The notes: a model not told the origin generated them from the sequence alone. A stretch of DNA of 64,000 nucleotides from Glycomyces tenuis DSM 44171 (GCF_000427885.1 NZ_ATYW01000008.1:133595-197594), one strand, 5' to 3'. Positions 1-8,535 are shown, numbered from the stretch's first letter. Numbers and translations: made by a program.

Positions 1-1491
1 GGCGAGCCATTCCTCCATCGCGCCGTTCTGACAGGCGGTGGCGATGTCCTTGAACACCCCGCTCGGCGTCCGCACAGTCGGGTCGTCGCCCTGGCCGGCG
101 GGTTCCAGGCCCGGTGCGGCCAGAGCCCAGGCCGAGACCATGAGCGCCAGGGCGCCGTTCGGCAGCGGCGGGAGCCCGTCGTGCGTGGCTGCCCGGGAAA
201 CGCCTTTGGTCTTGCCGCCGCCTCCCGCGCTGCGGGTTGCGATGCCCTGGCCGCAGGTGGGGCAGCCGATCGCCTCGGGTGCGTCGTCGAGGCGGACCAG
301 GTGGGCTGAGTCCAGGGTGTGGTCGGTCGAGCGCCACCGTCCCCCGTCTGGGCGGTGGACGTCGGTGCATTCGATCAGGCGGCATGCCCGGAGCGCCCAC
401 AGCGCCCGCAACACGGTCGCCTCCGGGTGCCCGGTGAACGCGGCCAGCTGCACGGCGGTGAGCTGTTCGCCTTCGGCGTCGAGGACCATGGCGGCGAACA
501 TGATCTCGGGACGGCGCTGTTGCGCCGCCTCGGAGCGGTACTCGAAGTTCTCCGGTGCTGGCGCTTCGGGGTCGAAGGGCTTGACGTCCGCGCCTCGAGC
601 GTCTGGTCGATAGGTCAGCGCCGCATCGTGTCCGCAGTCAGGGCAGACCACTCGGGTGGGCGCATCGGACATGCGCAACGCCCCAAGGTTTGGGAGTGCC
701 GCCCCAGCGGTCAGCTGCCACCGGCCCCGGTCCGGAGCGAACGGCGCGGTCGAGGAGGCCAGCCCCAGCATTCGCATGCCCCACAGGGCCTTGAGGACCC
801 GGATCGGCTTGAGTCCGGTCATGCGGACGATCTCACCGACGGTGATCCCCGAATCGGCAGAGTCGACCGGGACCATGTTGAACACGAACCCGGCCTCGGG
901 ATCGATCGGCCCGGACGGCCGGACCGGAGCCGAGGCGACCTCGGCCGTATCGTCCGTCTGCGCAACCGGCGATTCGGGGTCGGTACCGGATTCGTCGTCC
1001 GAGTCGGGTTCGGGCTCGGTGGCCGACGACGTGTTTTGGTCTTTTACCTCTTCTCCGTCGTCGGTGGCATTCGCTTCGGTGCTGCCGGGGTCGGGCTCGT
1101 TCAGCGCAGCGGAGGTCTCGGCCGGTTCCCCGTCCTCGCGAGTCTGTCCAATGTCGCCCTCACCATCGACGCCGGTCTGGGCCTCCTTGTCGGTCGATTC
1201 CGGTTCGGTGGACTCGTCAGAGTCAGCATCGCTGTTGACTGTTTCGGTCGCGGAGCCGTTCGCTGCCGTGGTCGTGGCCTTGGTGAGGTCGAGCCGCCAG
1301 CGTTCGGTCGCGCCTTTGCCTTCGGAGGTGGCCAGCCCGTCTCGCTGCAGCGCGGTGAGCACGTCACGGACGACCTCGCGCTTCAGGCCGGTGCCCTTGG
1401 CGATCTGGGCGACTACGCGGCCGTTGCCTTTGGTGTCTTCCTTGTCGAGCCATTCGATGATCTTCGCGGTGGACTCTGGTGCGATCGACAT
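1..1491 (-). CDS. Tandem winged-helix / CPxCG protein, 3' end outside window
   Basis: The reading frame is open from an ATG at 1491 to the window edge, about 497 residues. A winged-helix-like segment fills residues 1-70. An acidic Ser/Thr/Glu/Asp-rich linker follows to about residue 185. Then come two similar modules, each a winged helix (VLKALWGMRMLGL, later VLRALWALRACRL) ending in a Cys pair (CPDCG, later CPTCG) preceded by DAP. The modules look like an internal duplication with zinc-ribbon halves. A DNA-binding role for the mobile backbone is inferred; no named family was recognised. The ribosome binding site is AAAAGGAG, and two hairpins lie upstream. Confidence 0.75.
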   Translation of the reverse strand, partial: MSIAPESTAKIIEWLDKEDTKGNGRVVAQIAKGTGLKREVVRDVLTALQRDGLATSEGKGATERWRLDLTKATTTAANGSATETVNSDADSDESTEPESTDKEAQTGVDGEGDIGQTREDGEPAETSAALNEPDPGSTEANATDDGEEVKDQNTSSATEPEPDSDDESGTDPESPVAQTDDTAEVASAPVRPSGPIDPEAGFVFNMVPVDSADSGITVGEIVRMTGLKPIRVLKALWGMRMLGLASSTAPFAPDRGRWQLTAGAALPNLGALRMSDAPTRVVCPDCGHDAALTYRPDARGADVKPFDPEAPAPENFEYRSEAAQQRRPEIMFAAMVLDAEGEQLTAVQLAAFTGHPEATVLRALWALRACRLIECTDVHRPDGGRWRSTDHTLDSAHLVRLDDAPEAIGCPTCGQGIATRSAGGGGKTKGVSRAATHDGLPPLPNGALALMVSAWALAAPGLEPAGQGDDPTVRTPSGVFKDIATACQNGAMEEWLA

Positions 1492-1550
1492 GATCGGCAC
1501 GCTCCTTTTCTTTCGTGTGATTTGAGTGCGCCCTGGTCGGGGCATGGAAA

Positions 1551-1578
1551 AGCGGCGGGACCATCTGGTCCCGCCGCT
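1551..1578 (-). terminator. GC-rich hairpin with T-run before the 1491 gene
   Basis: Perfect 13-bp arms with a 2-nt loop, followed on the minus strand by TTTT. It resembles an intrinsic terminator for the DUF4192 gene. It also belongs to a recurring series of hairpins placed shortly before start codons in this block. Confidence 0.75.
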
Positions 1579-1595
1579 AATGTGGATGGATTGAG

Positions 1596-1626
1596 GAAGG
1601 CGCGAACGCTGAGCGTTCGCGCCTTC
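1596..1626 (-). terminator. Second hairpin downstream of the DUF4192 gene
   Basis: Perfect 14-bp arms around a 3-nt loop, 14 nt after the stop codon of the 1641-2651 gene. It has no long T-run. It probably acts with the 1551-1578 hairpin as a double 3' end or processing signal. Confidence 0.6.
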
Positions 1627-1640
1627 ATTTGAAGTGGGTG

Positions 1641-2651
1641 TCAGGTGCGCTGGCGCGGCACGATCGATGTCCCCGCCTGCGATGGCAGGGCGGCCCGGAG
1701 CCCGATCGTGTCGAAGCTGTCGGCGCTGATGCCGGTCTCCAGCAACCCCCAGACCGTCCAGGCCAGCGCGCAGTCCTCATCGGCCTCGAGCGCGGCTTCG
1801 GCGGCGACCATCGCGACGTCCTCGCCGCAGGTCCAGGCGGTCAAAGCCGCCAACGCGCCGGCGATGGCCCGCTCGGTGCCTTCGGAGTAGGAGGCGACTT
1901 GGCACCACATGCGGCTGTTGCCCTCTGCGGTGTAGAGGATGCGCCCGACGATCCAGGAGCGCAGGTCGCTGTTGGCGGCTGCGGCGATGCCCAAAGCGAT
2001 CGCCTCGTCCTCGGACAGTTGGTCGGCTGAGGCGCACGCCTGATAGTGCAGCATGTCGATGACGGTCTGGCCGTGGTGATCGTCGATCTCCGCGCGTTCG
2101 CGTTGGATCTGCTGGGCGCGGGAGCGGACCCGTCGCATCGCTTCGGCCTCGAGCGGGCGGAGGCGCCGGAGCTCGCCCCACCGGCGCACCGCGGCCCGGA
2201 CCGAGAGCGCCTCGATCGCAGCGGTCACGTCGTCGTGGAAGGCGACCGGTCGCAGCCGCTCGCAGCCGTCGAGCAGGTCGTGGGCATAAGCCCATCGTCC
2301 GGAGCCGGTGACCAGGTACCGGTAGGTGTCGATCAGGTCCGGTCGGACGGCGGTCAGCGCCGCTGTCGCGTGGCCGATCACCGCCGCGCCATGCGGGCAG
2401 TCGACGGTGACGGCGACCAGGTAAAGCGCCTGGGCCTCCGATCGGGTCCAGTAGTCGCCGAACTGGGCGCATCCGCCGGGCATGGCGAGGGCGGCCAGCG
2501 GCCAACTGGCGGCGTCGACCGGTTGGCCGTGACGGGTGCCAACGGCAACCAGACTGGTGTCGTGGGTTCGCGTGCGCAGGTAAGGCGCGAATCCGGCCAG
2601 CACCGCCGGGTCGAGTTCATCGAAATCGGTGCCGAATGAGTAGGATCGCAT
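1641..2651 (-). CDS. DUF4192 domain-containing protein
   Basis: The product is 336 residues, a usual length for DUF4192 proteins of Actinobacteria. The N-terminal half carries the family's alpha/beta pattern. The C-terminal part (about 255-310) has the typical helical block with ALAALTAWTCGED and LEADEDCALAWTVWGLL. The family's function is unknown, but it is common on actinobacterial conjugative elements. A GAAAGGAAGG-type site precedes the ATG. A hairpin lies upstream (2698-2732) and two lie downstream, so it may be its own transcription unit. Confidence 0.75.
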   Translation of the reverse strand: MRSYSFGTDFDELDPAVLAGFAPYLRTRTHDTSLVAVGTRHGQPVDAASWPLAALAMPGGCAQFGDYWTRSEAQALYLVAVTVDCPHGAAVIGHATAALTAVRPDLIDTYRYLVTGSGRWAYAHDLLDGCERLRPVAFHDDVTAAIEALSVRAAVRRWGELRRLRPLEAEAMRRVRSRAQQIQRERAEIDDHHGQTVIDMLHYQACASADQLSEDEAIALGIAAAANSDLRSWIVGRILYTAEGNSRMWCQVASYSEGTERAIAGALAALTAWTCGEDVAMVAAEAALEADEDCALAWTVWGLLETGISADSFDTIGLRAALPSQAGTSIVPRQRT

Positions 2652-2697
2652 TGAATCCTTCCTTTCTTTTCTTTGCAGGTTTGGATCGGGTTCGGGG

Positions 2698-2732
2698 TGC
2701 GGCCAAGCGAGTTCGCGTTCGGCTTGGCCGCA
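2698..2732 (-). terminator. Hairpin between backbone genes
   Basis: 11-bp perfect arms (TGCGGCCAAGC and its complement) around a 13-nt loop, about 47 nt upstream of the 2651 start and just after the stop of the 2745-3236 gene. Confidence 0.6.
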
Positions 2733-2744
2733 CCGTCTTTTGTG

Positions 2745-3236
2745 TCAGCGGCCGGTGCCCGAAGCGGGCAGCGCGGCCGATCGCGAGCAGCACGGGATCG
2801 CGTGCAGCTCGACGATGTGGTTGTGGACGCGGTAGAGCCCGGCCCGGTCGAGCCAGTCGCCCGCATCGGCGGCCGGGTCAGCGGGCATGGTGCCGACGCC
2901 GGTGCCAGTGGCCCCGAACGGGTTCATGCGGAACAGCCGTCCGGCACCGAGTTGGACCGATTCGCCGACATAGGGCGTGCGCGGCCCAATGCCCCGTACC
3001 GGGTCCCAGCGCAAGACCGGTCCGCGCAGTGCGGTGATGGTGGCACACAAGGCCACCGGCCGCCCTTCAAGCGCTGGATCGAAAACGACCCACCGGTTCC
3101 CCTCGGCCATGAGCCCGACCGTCTGTGCCAAGTCGGTTCCGACCTTGTCGAGGTCATCCGGATCGGCGTCGGGAGGCCAGCGCAGCACGCCTTCCCCTAG
3201 GAGCACCGAACGGCGCGAAAATCTTCCGATCACCAC
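2745..3236 (-). CDS. Backbone hypothetical protein
   Basis: A 163-residue protein with no family I recognise. It is predicted soluble, with two Cys in a row near the C-terminus (IPCCSRS). It starts at a GTG overlapping the TGA of the upstream gene, with GAAAGGGGA upstream, so it is translationally coupled as the last gene of a three-gene unit (4167 to 2745). Weak points are the unknown family and an ambiguous choice between adjacent GTG codons. Confidence 0.6.
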   Translation of the reverse strand: MVIGRFSRRSVLLGEGVLRWPPDADPDDLDKVGTDLAQTVGLMAEGNRWVVFDPALEGRPVALCATITALRGPVLRWDPVRGIGPRTPYVGESVQLGAGRLFRMNPFGATGTGVGTMPADPAADAGDWLDRAGLYRVHNHIVELHAIPCCSRSAALPASGTGR

Positions 3237-3709
3237 GACCGGTCCCCTTTCGTGATCGGTCCGGTCCCCTCGGGCAACCCCCGCACATCAGCCGGGCGGT
3301 GGAGTTCGAGCCGCACCCGCACGCCTTGGCAGCGCACGAGTCCTCCGGGATCGATCCAAGGCCCGGTGTGGCCAGGCCGGTCGGGTTCAACTCCGATCCC
3401 GAAGACGGCACCATGCCCGCCGGTGCTGACGGTCCAGACGTTGCCCGCGCCCAGGCGCACCGGCACTTCGACGGTCGTGGTCCGGATGACCTTTCCCGGT
3501 CCAAATCGGCGGGCACGCTCACGGCGCCTGGCGATCTCCAGGCGGACGGCGACAAGCACGGCGAAGGTGCACACCGGGATGTTCACCAGCGGCACCGGCC
3601 GCGCTTCGGCATCGTGCAGCGCGACCGCACCGAAGCGGCGCGACTCGGCCTCACCGGGAGCCAGGCGCAGGAACCCGATACCGATGGGATGGGTGACGTT
3701 CGCGCTCAT
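3230..3709 (-). CDS. Backbone hypothetical protein
   Basis: A 159-residue protein with no recognised domain. Residues 40-60 form a hydrophobic stretch (VNIPVCTFAVLVAVRL) followed by an Arg-rich segment, which could be one membrane segment. The ATG overlaps the stop of the 3706-4167 gene (ATGA), and the 3' end overlaps the next start. This fits an operon of three coupled genes. Confidence 0.6.
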   Translation of the reverse strand: MSANVTHPIGIGFLRLAPGEAESRRFGAVALHDAEARPVPLVNIPVCTFAVLVAVRLEIARRRERARRFGPGKVIRTTTVEVPVRLGAGNVWTVSTGGHGAVFGIGVEPDRPGHTGPWIDPGGLVRCQGVRVRLELHRPADVRGLPEGTGPITKGDRSW

Positions 3710-4167
3710 ACCGACTCGCCCCCGCCCGAGAACCAGGACTGGCGCCAGTCATCGGCGCACGGGCACGGCCATGTCGGATGCGCCTCCAGCAGGACCTCAC
3801 TCTCGGTCAGGTCCTGCCGGGTCGGCAGATGGAGCCACAGTGGGCTGCTCTCGGCGACCGGATCAATGCCGACGGCGATGCCCGGCCTACCACCGAACAT
3901 GGTGTTGATGGCGAGGGCGCGGCCCGCGCCGAGCAGGTGCCAGCGCGTCACTTCCGGATCGATCAGCGCCGCGCCGGGAGGCAGCGAGACGGTCAAGCAG
4001 ACGAACCGACCGCGCGGAGTCTGCCAGGGCCGGACCGGCGCCCCGGCCGCATCGAGCAGGCCCACGGCCCCCGTCTGGCCGGTTTCAGCCGCGGTGTCGG
4101 GGAGGGCGAGACGCCCGTGGCCCACCGCATGCGGCATGGCCTTGAATCGTGATGACGATGTGGTCAT
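3706..4167 (-). CDS. Backbone hypothetical protein
   Basis: A 153-residue soluble protein, first of the three coupled genes. GAAAGGAAAAC precedes the ATG and a 15-bp-arm hairpin lies just upstream. I do not recognise the family. The C-terminus contains a short Cys motif (PCPCADDW) and Trp residues. Confidence 0.6.
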   Translation of the reverse strand: MTTSSSRFKAMPHAVGHGRLALPDTAAETGQTGAVGLLDAAGAPVRPWQTPRGRFVCLTVSLPPGAALIDPEVTRWHLLGAGRALAINTMFGGRPGIAVGIDPVAESSPLWLHLPTRQDLTESEVLLEAHPTWPCPCADDWRQSWFSGGGESV

Positions 4168-4195
4168 CGTTTTCCTTTCGTCGTGCGGAAACGGA

Positions 4196-4229
4196 AAACG
4201 GCCGAGACCCGGATGGGTCTCGGCCGTTT
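4196..4229 (-). terminator. Hairpin with T-run before the 4167 gene
   Basis: Perfect 15-bp arms (AAACGGCCGAGACCC) with a 4-nt loop. On the minus strand the right arm ends in GTTTTCCG, giving a terminator-like T-tract about 30 nt before the next start codon. Confidence 0.75.
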
Positions 4230-4264
4230 GGAATCGGGCTTCGAGGTGTTCGGTACTGGGCCGG

Positions 4265-4858
4265 TCAGATTCGGCTCGTTCCGACTTGCGCGGCGCAGCC
4301 GCAGGGGCATGCGCATCGGCGATCGTCGAGGGCGCCTCGGCACAGCTCGTGCAATCCGGCGGCGCAGCCGCGCGTCATCGGCACCTCGGGGCGGGGGCGG
4401 TCGTCGGTGTCGAAGACGACCTGTCCGGCCTCATCGCCCAGGACCAGGAAGTAGGCGCTGAATATCGTGCGGCCGGCGAGTTGGCGCAACGCGACCAGAT
4501 ACCCTGCTTCGAAGAAGTCCGGGCCGAGTTCGTCGCGCGGCTGGTCGAGCAGGTGCGGCTCGGGGTAGTCGAGCGGATCGGTCCCGACGCCCATCGCCAG
4601 CGGTGCCAGCCCGGCCTGCCGGGCGGCGGGGATGAGCTCCCGCAGGATCAGGCCCGGGCTGAACGGCACCTGGTCGCTCAGGCGGTGCCAGCGGACGCCC
4701 TTGATCGCCGCGGCGATGCGTGACCGGTCGTCAGCTTCGGATGTGTATGGTCGACGGACTTGTGACCAGGAGCGTTCGAGGCCCGGCTCGGGATACTCGG
4801 TCAGCCAGTAGGGCTGCGGTTCGTGCTCTTGGGCGTGGTCGCCTGTGGTTTCGGACAT
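4265..4858 (-). CDS. Backbone hypothetical protein with Cys-rich tail
   Basis: A 197-residue protein. The N-terminal 30 residues are acidic and Pro-rich. The C-terminus carries a dense Cys/His pattern (CAAGLHELC then CACPCGC), likely a small zinc site. The middle contains FFEAGYLVALRQLAG and a beta-rich VLGDEAGQVVF. The ribosome binding site is AAGGAGAGAAG. The function is unknown. Hairpins lie upstream (4909-4931) and downstream, suggesting a single-gene unit. Confidence 0.6.
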   Translation of the reverse strand: MSETTGDHAQEHEPQPYWLTEYPEPGLERSWSQVRRPYTSEADDRSRIAAAIKGVRWHRLSDQVPFSPGLILRELIPAARQAGLAPLAMGVGTDPLDYPEPHLLDQPRDELGPDFFEAGYLVALRQLAGRTIFSAYFLVLGDEAGQVVFDTDDRPRPEVPMTRGCAAGLHELCRGALDDRRCACPCGCAAQVGTSRI

Positions 4859-4908
4859 GGATCTTCTCTCCTTCTTGGATTCGTGGTGCCCGCAGTGGGC
4901 ATGAAAAG

Positions 4909-4931
4909 ACGGCGCGCCCAGGGCGCGCCGT
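4909..4931 (-). terminator. Hairpin with T-run before the 4858 gene
   Basis: 11-bp perfect arms (ACGGCGCGCCC) with a 1-nt loop, followed on the minus strand by CTTTTCATGCCC and then a second small GCCC/GGGC stem. The same order of elements occurs before several other genes here. Confidence 0.7.
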
Positions 4932-4986
4932 TGGCTTCGGTCCAGGCGTGGGATGCGGCTCGTGCGGCGCCGCTGGCTGGACGGGA

Positions 4987-5367
4987 CTATGGCAGTGGTG
5001 CGAGGACCATGCGGTGGATCTGGCGTGCTTCGGCGTCGGTGAAGCCGTTCAGGTGCGCGGTCTGCTCTTCGATTTCGCCGCTGTACGGGTTGGTGTAGGG
5101 CTCGTCGGCGTACCAGACGCCGTGGTCGATGACGACGCCCGGGCCGGAGACCGAAGCTTCGACGGCGGCAAACCAGACGGTGCAGGTGTGCCGCTTACCT
5201 GACAGGAACGCCGCCGCGGCCTGCACGCTGACCTCCTCGTCATCGATGAGGTCGTCCAAGTCGATGCGGTGCTCGTGTTCGGCTTTCAGCTCGGGTTCGT
5301 CGGCGTCGGCCTCCCAGGGATGGAAGATCCGTCGCCACACTGTGATCGAACGTCGCTCGATACTCAT
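4987..5367 (-). CDS. Backbone hypothetical protein
   Basis: A 126-residue acidic protein, unknown family. The start is the ATG at 5367, preceded by TAGGAGACG. An upstream in-frame extension overlaps the preceding gene and lacks a ribosome binding site. It lies 11 nt after the 5379-6161 gene, so the two are probably cotranscribed. The C-terminal half resembles small actinobacterial proteins with a VWYADEPY segment; no function can be assigned. Confidence 0.6.
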   Translation of the reverse strand: MSIERRSITVWRRIFHPWEADADEPELKAEHEHRIDLDDLIDDEEVSVQAAAAFLSGKRHTCTVWFAAVEASVSGPGVVIDHGVWYADEPYTNPYSGEIEEQTAHLNGFTDAEARQIHRMVLAPLP

Positions 5368-5378
5368 AACGACGTCTC

Positions 5379-6161
5379 CTAGATGGTGAAGGCGACGCGT
5401 CCGGAACACCGGATGGCCGGGCAGTCGACGGTGTTGTCCTCGTGTCCGGTGGCGTCCCGGTAGTGCCATTCGAGGGCGGGGACGCCAGGTTGGGGGACGA
5501 ATCGGTCCGATCCGTAGAAAGCGCTCCAAGACCGATGGCAGGTCGAACAGTCCGCCTCCACGGTCCAGGCGTCGAATCCCTCGATGTCGGCCAGGGCTTC
5601 GAGCGTGACTTCGGTTGGAACAGCCCAGAACCCGTGCAGAGCGACACGGGTGCCGGCGCGGCCGATGGTCTCGGCCACCAGGTAGTGGCCTGGACGAATG
5701 CGATACCGGCCCACGATGTCCGGCTCGTCATCGTCGGTCCCGTCGGTGGAGCCGAAGGCCGTGACCAGTTCGATCGGGACACCCAGCTCGAGGTGCGAGA
5801 CGCGGCGCGGGTCGTCGAGGAATCCCGGGCCGCTCACCTCGTCCCAGATCGTCTCAGTCCCTGAGGCCCGGGCCTGGTCGGCGAGATCGGCGGCGAAGGC
5901 GGCCGGGCTGGTCCGGTCGAGAATCCAATAGCCGCTCGGCCAAGCACCAGTGCTGGGGAGACCGATCGCCGAAGGTGCTCGGGCCGAGCCCGCGATGAGC
6001 AGATACGCCGGGTCTTCCCAGGCTTCGGTGAGAGTATCGGCCGGATCGGCACCGAGTTGGGCCACGGCCCAGTCGAGCGTCGCCGTCGCGGCGACACTCA
6101 GACCGTGTGCGTCGGCATGGACCTCGGGTCGAGCGGTGGGGTCGGTGTTTTCGGTGGACAT
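5379..6161 (-). CDS. Backbone hypothetical protein with C-terminal Cys pairs
   Basis: 260 residues from an ATG at 6161 behind ATAGGAAAGC. Residues 1-180 are alpha/beta without a known motif. The C-terminal 70 residues contain CSTCHRSW and later CPAIRCSG, two Cys pairs that could bind one zinc ion. It is followed 11 nt later by the 4987-5367 gene. Function unknown. Confidence 0.6.
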   Translation of the reverse strand: MSTENTDPTARPEVHADAHGLSVAATATLDWAVAQLGADPADTLTEAWEDPAYLLIAGSARAPSAIGLPSTGAWPSGYWILDRTSPAAFAADLADQARASGTETIWDEVSGPGFLDDPRRVSHLELGVPIELVTAFGSTDGTDDDEPDIVGRYRIRPGHYLVAETIGRAGTRVALHGFWAVPTEVTLEALADIEGFDAWTVEADCSTCHRSWSAFYGSDRFVPQPGVPALEWHYRDATGHEDNTVDCPAIRCSGRVAFTI

Positions 6162-6205
6162 GGCAGGTTGCTTTCCTATCCGCCCTTGTGCGGGCAAGTG
6201 AAAAT

Positions 6206-6231
6206 GCGGCGCACCCGGTTGGGTGCGCCGC
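6206..6231 (-). terminator. Hairpin with T-run before the 6161 gene
   Basis: 11-bp perfect arms (GCGGCGCACCC) with a 4-nt loop, then ATTTTCAC on the minus strand, then a second small stem built from GCCCGC and GGGCGG. Confidence 0.7.
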
Positions 6232-6291
6232 GAATCGGTCGGTCTGGTGGGTGACCCGGCGGCGTCGATGGCCTCCGGGCCGGTGCGGCTG

Positions 6292-7221
6292 TTACCGCTG
6301 GGAGGCAGCGGCAGCGGGTGCGGTCGTGTCGGTTCTGTGGGGGTCGAGTTCGTCAAGGATTTGCTGGTGGCGGAACGGCCAGGCCAGTTGGTGCGCGCGC
6401 TTGGCGGCCTCGTTCACGGTTTGCGCGTTCGCCTGGTCGAGCTCGGTGCTGCAGGCGGTGAACTGCCTGGCGTTTCGGGCCATGCTCAGCAGCAGGTCGA
6501 CGGCCCGGACGATCGACGGCGTGGACAGCGTCGAGTCCGCCATGGCGTCCAGGTGCGGGCGGAGTTGGTAGACCATTTGTTCGAGCAGTTCCACCGCGTT
6601 CTGGGCGGGGCGCGTCGGGTTCGGGTCGTGGGCGCTAATCACGCCCCACATTGCCGCTTTGCTGTCGAGCGAGGCGATCAGCGTGTCCAGCTCGGTCGGC
6701 TCGGTCGGTTCGGGCTCCTCGATGTAGGGGTGCGGCTGGGCGCCGGTGGCGCGCTCGAGCAGGCAGCGGGGGAGGTTGAGCGCGGTCGTATCGGCGAGGG
6801 TGATCGGTTCGCCGGGCTTGAGGTGGATCCGGGCCTCGGCGCCGCCGGAGTGGCGCTGATATTTCAGGGCCGTGCCGTCGGTCAGAGCGATCCACGTCTG
6901 GAAGACGGGTTCGATGGTGCAGTCGGCAGCCAGGCCGATCCCGGCCAGGCCGTAGCCGTCGGGGTGGCACAGCTCGGTCAGCGACTCGGCGAGCACGGCG
7001 AGGAACGGCTGCTCAAGCGGGCCCCGGACGGGTCGGTCGATGCGGTCGGTGAGGGCGGCGGTGACCGTCGGCAGGAGGCGGCAGTCGAACGTGCCGTCCA
7101 GGCGCTGCCAGCAGGCGAACAGCCGCAGCTGCGGCCACTCGATCTCGCCGAGCAGGTCGGTCGTTTCCATCCTCTCGATGGCGTCGATCAGGTTGGTGTG
7201 GTTCAGGTGCAGCTCGTGCAT
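6292..7221 (-). CDS. Backbone hypothetical protein
   Basis: A 309-residue protein. The N-terminal two thirds are mixed alpha/beta. The C-terminal third (about 215-300) is helical (VELLEQMVYQLRPHLDAMAD, NEAAKRAHQLAW). I do not recognise the family. AAAGGAAGC precedes the ATG, and a terminator-like hairpin lies upstream at 7267-7294. Confidence 0.6.
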   Translation of the reverse strand: MHELHLNHTNLIDAIERMETTDLLGEIEWPQLRLFACWQRLDGTFDCRLLPTVTAALTDRIDRPVRGPLEQPFLAVLAESLTELCHPDGYGLAGIGLAADCTIEPVFQTWIALTDGTALKYQRHSGGAEARIHLKPGEPITLADTTALNLPRCLLERATGAQPHPYIEEPEPTEPTELDTLIASLDSKAAMWGVISAHDPNPTRPAQNAVELLEQMVYQLRPHLDAMADSTLSTPSIVRAVDLLLSMARNARQFTACSTELDQANAQTVNEAAKRAHQLAWPFRHQQILDELDPHRTDTTAPAAAASQR

Positions 7222-7266
7222 GGCGATTGCTTCCTTTCACGTGGCCCGCGAGGCGGGCATCAAAAA

Positions 7267-7294
7267 AGCGGCGGTGCCAGGTGGCACCACCGCT
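7267..7294 (-). terminator. Hairpin with T-run before the 7221 gene
   Basis: 13-bp arms with one mismatch, followed on the minus strand by TTTTTTGATGCCCGC and a second GCCCGC/GCGGGC stem. This is the clearest terminator-like example in the series. Confidence 0.75.
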
Positions 7295-7442
7295 CGTGGG
7301 GCAATTCGGGTCAGGCGCGGCGTCCCGGATCGTCCCCGGACGCGTTCGCGGTCAGGTGAGGAAGCGGTGCCGCTCGATACCGCTTCTGCATTCGTAGGAG
7401 GAAGCGAGTCCACCCCGGTCGGGGTGGCTCGCTTGCACGGAG

Positions 7443-7853
7443 CTACTTGCCCCGTGTGGGTGCTGAGGGCCCCGGGGCCCAGATGCACCGCAAGCACCAG
7501 ATGGCGCCTCGTTTTGCGCCGTGAAGCGCAGCGAGCGCCGAGCGGCGCGCGCGAGTCGGCCAGGCTTCAGCCTGCCGATTGTGCGGAGCCATGCGGCACC
7601 GACGGCACCGGCACGCCTCGGCGTGGAGCGAGAACAAGCTCGCGGTTTGGAGGTGCTGCCCCTCGATGGAGAGCTCCTCGTGGTCGTCGAGATCGACGAT
7701 GACCAGCGTGCGGGTCGGCAGGTGATGCAGTGCCTTAACCGTGCCGGGGTAGGTGTAGCGCGAACGGATGCGCCAGGTCGAGCGAGTCGAAGCAGGCAGC
7801 TCGAAGATGGGACGGACCTTGCACCGGTCGCCGGGTTGCCAGTCGTAGGGCAT
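7443..7853 (-). CDS. Backbone hypothetical protein
   Basis: 136 residues from the ATG at 7853 behind AGAAAGGAAAG. The N-terminal part (about 1-70) looks like a small beta-barrel (GDRCKVRP, YPGTVKALHHL, RTLVIVDLDDHEELSIEG). The C-terminus is Cys/Arg-rich (CRCRRCRM), perhaps metal- or nucleic-acid-binding. It is preceded by a hairpin (7904-7925). The extent of the C-terminus is uncertain because its composition shifts to Ala/Arg-rich. Confidence 0.55.
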   Translation of the reverse strand: MPYDWQPGDRCKVRPIFELPASTRSTWRIRSRYTYPGTVKALHHLPTRTLVIVDLDDHEELSIEGQHLQTASLFSLHAEACRCRRCRMAPHNRQAEAWPTRARRSALAALHGAKRGAIWCLRCIWAPGPSAPTRGK

Positions 7854-7903
7854 GATTTCTTTCCTTTCTCTCAAGGCGGAGCCGTGTTTCGGACACGACG
7901 AAG

Positions 7904-7925
7904 CCGCGCACCAGCAGGTGCGCGG
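7904..7925 (-). terminator. Hairpin before the 7853 gene
   Basis: 9-bp perfect arms (CCGCGCACC) with a 4-nt loop, about 50 nt upstream of the start codon. Confidence 0.5.
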
Positions 7926-8253
7926 ATGGGGACAACGAGATTGATTGGAGCGCCGCAGCGCTGGGCGCGGTTGGAGACGCGAGACTTTCCGAGACCGATA
8001 CCAGTCACGGGCAGACGTGCTGGATGCAGCACGAGTAGGCCGCATGGTGCGGCGTGTGATCCACCGTTGCGGTGGGGTTCAGTCCGGTCAGGTCAGGTGC
8101 CGAGTCGGTGGCGCTGCCGGTTCCAAGACCACGGTGTGGTGGGAGCCGGTCAGCTCATGCCCCGTCTCGGGCAGTCGCCGGAGCGGACTGGAGTAAACAC
8201 AAGGTTCGTAATATGACCTCGACATTAACCCTGGTAGAGACGCGAATCCAGAG

Positions 8254-8290
8254 CTTGTGACCGCTTGTGACAGGGCCGAGGTGTCACAAC
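8254..8290. repeat. TGTGAC/GTCACA repeat cluster (left copy)
   Basis: Two TGTGAC in tandem (8256, 8266) and one inverted GTCACA (8283) lie within 33 bp, inside the phrase CTTGTGACC and followed by AACCGGTGG. The same words recur at 39176-39480. A binding array for an element-encoded regulator or initiator is likely. Confidence 0.55.
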
Positions 8291-8535
8291 CGGTGGCATG
8301 CAGGACCGATGAGCGGTCGCAGATCTTGTCCAGTTCGGCGGCTTGGGCGGGGGTCAGGCTCGCGGGGTGGCAGGTGATCCAGGTGGTTGCCTCCCGGACC
8401 GACGGGCCGGGTGCGGCGCGCTGTTTGGGTTTGCCCAGGCGCAGTTCGGCGATGAAACGCCGGACTGAACGCGCGACGCCCCGGTAGCCGCGCCACGACC
8501 TCGATATGGAGCTTCGCGGCGTTGTGGCAATCCTC
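8283..8535 (-). pseudogene. ISL3-family transposase fragment, frameshifted
   Basis: Two neighbouring frames on the minus strand carry consecutive pieces of the ISL3 transposase middle region. The first is CHNAAKLHIEV (from about 8535). After a frameshift come RGYRGVARSVRRFIAELR and VREATTWITCHPASLTPAQ. Intact ISL3 transposases are over 400 residues, so only a short relic remains. It sits at the left edge of the metal-resistance island. Confidence 0.6.

Noticed and set aside
319..1632. 437-codon plus-strand frame opposite the first gene
   Set aside because: The minus-strand protein has winged-helix and Cys motifs, a ribosome binding site and codon bias; the plus frame has none.
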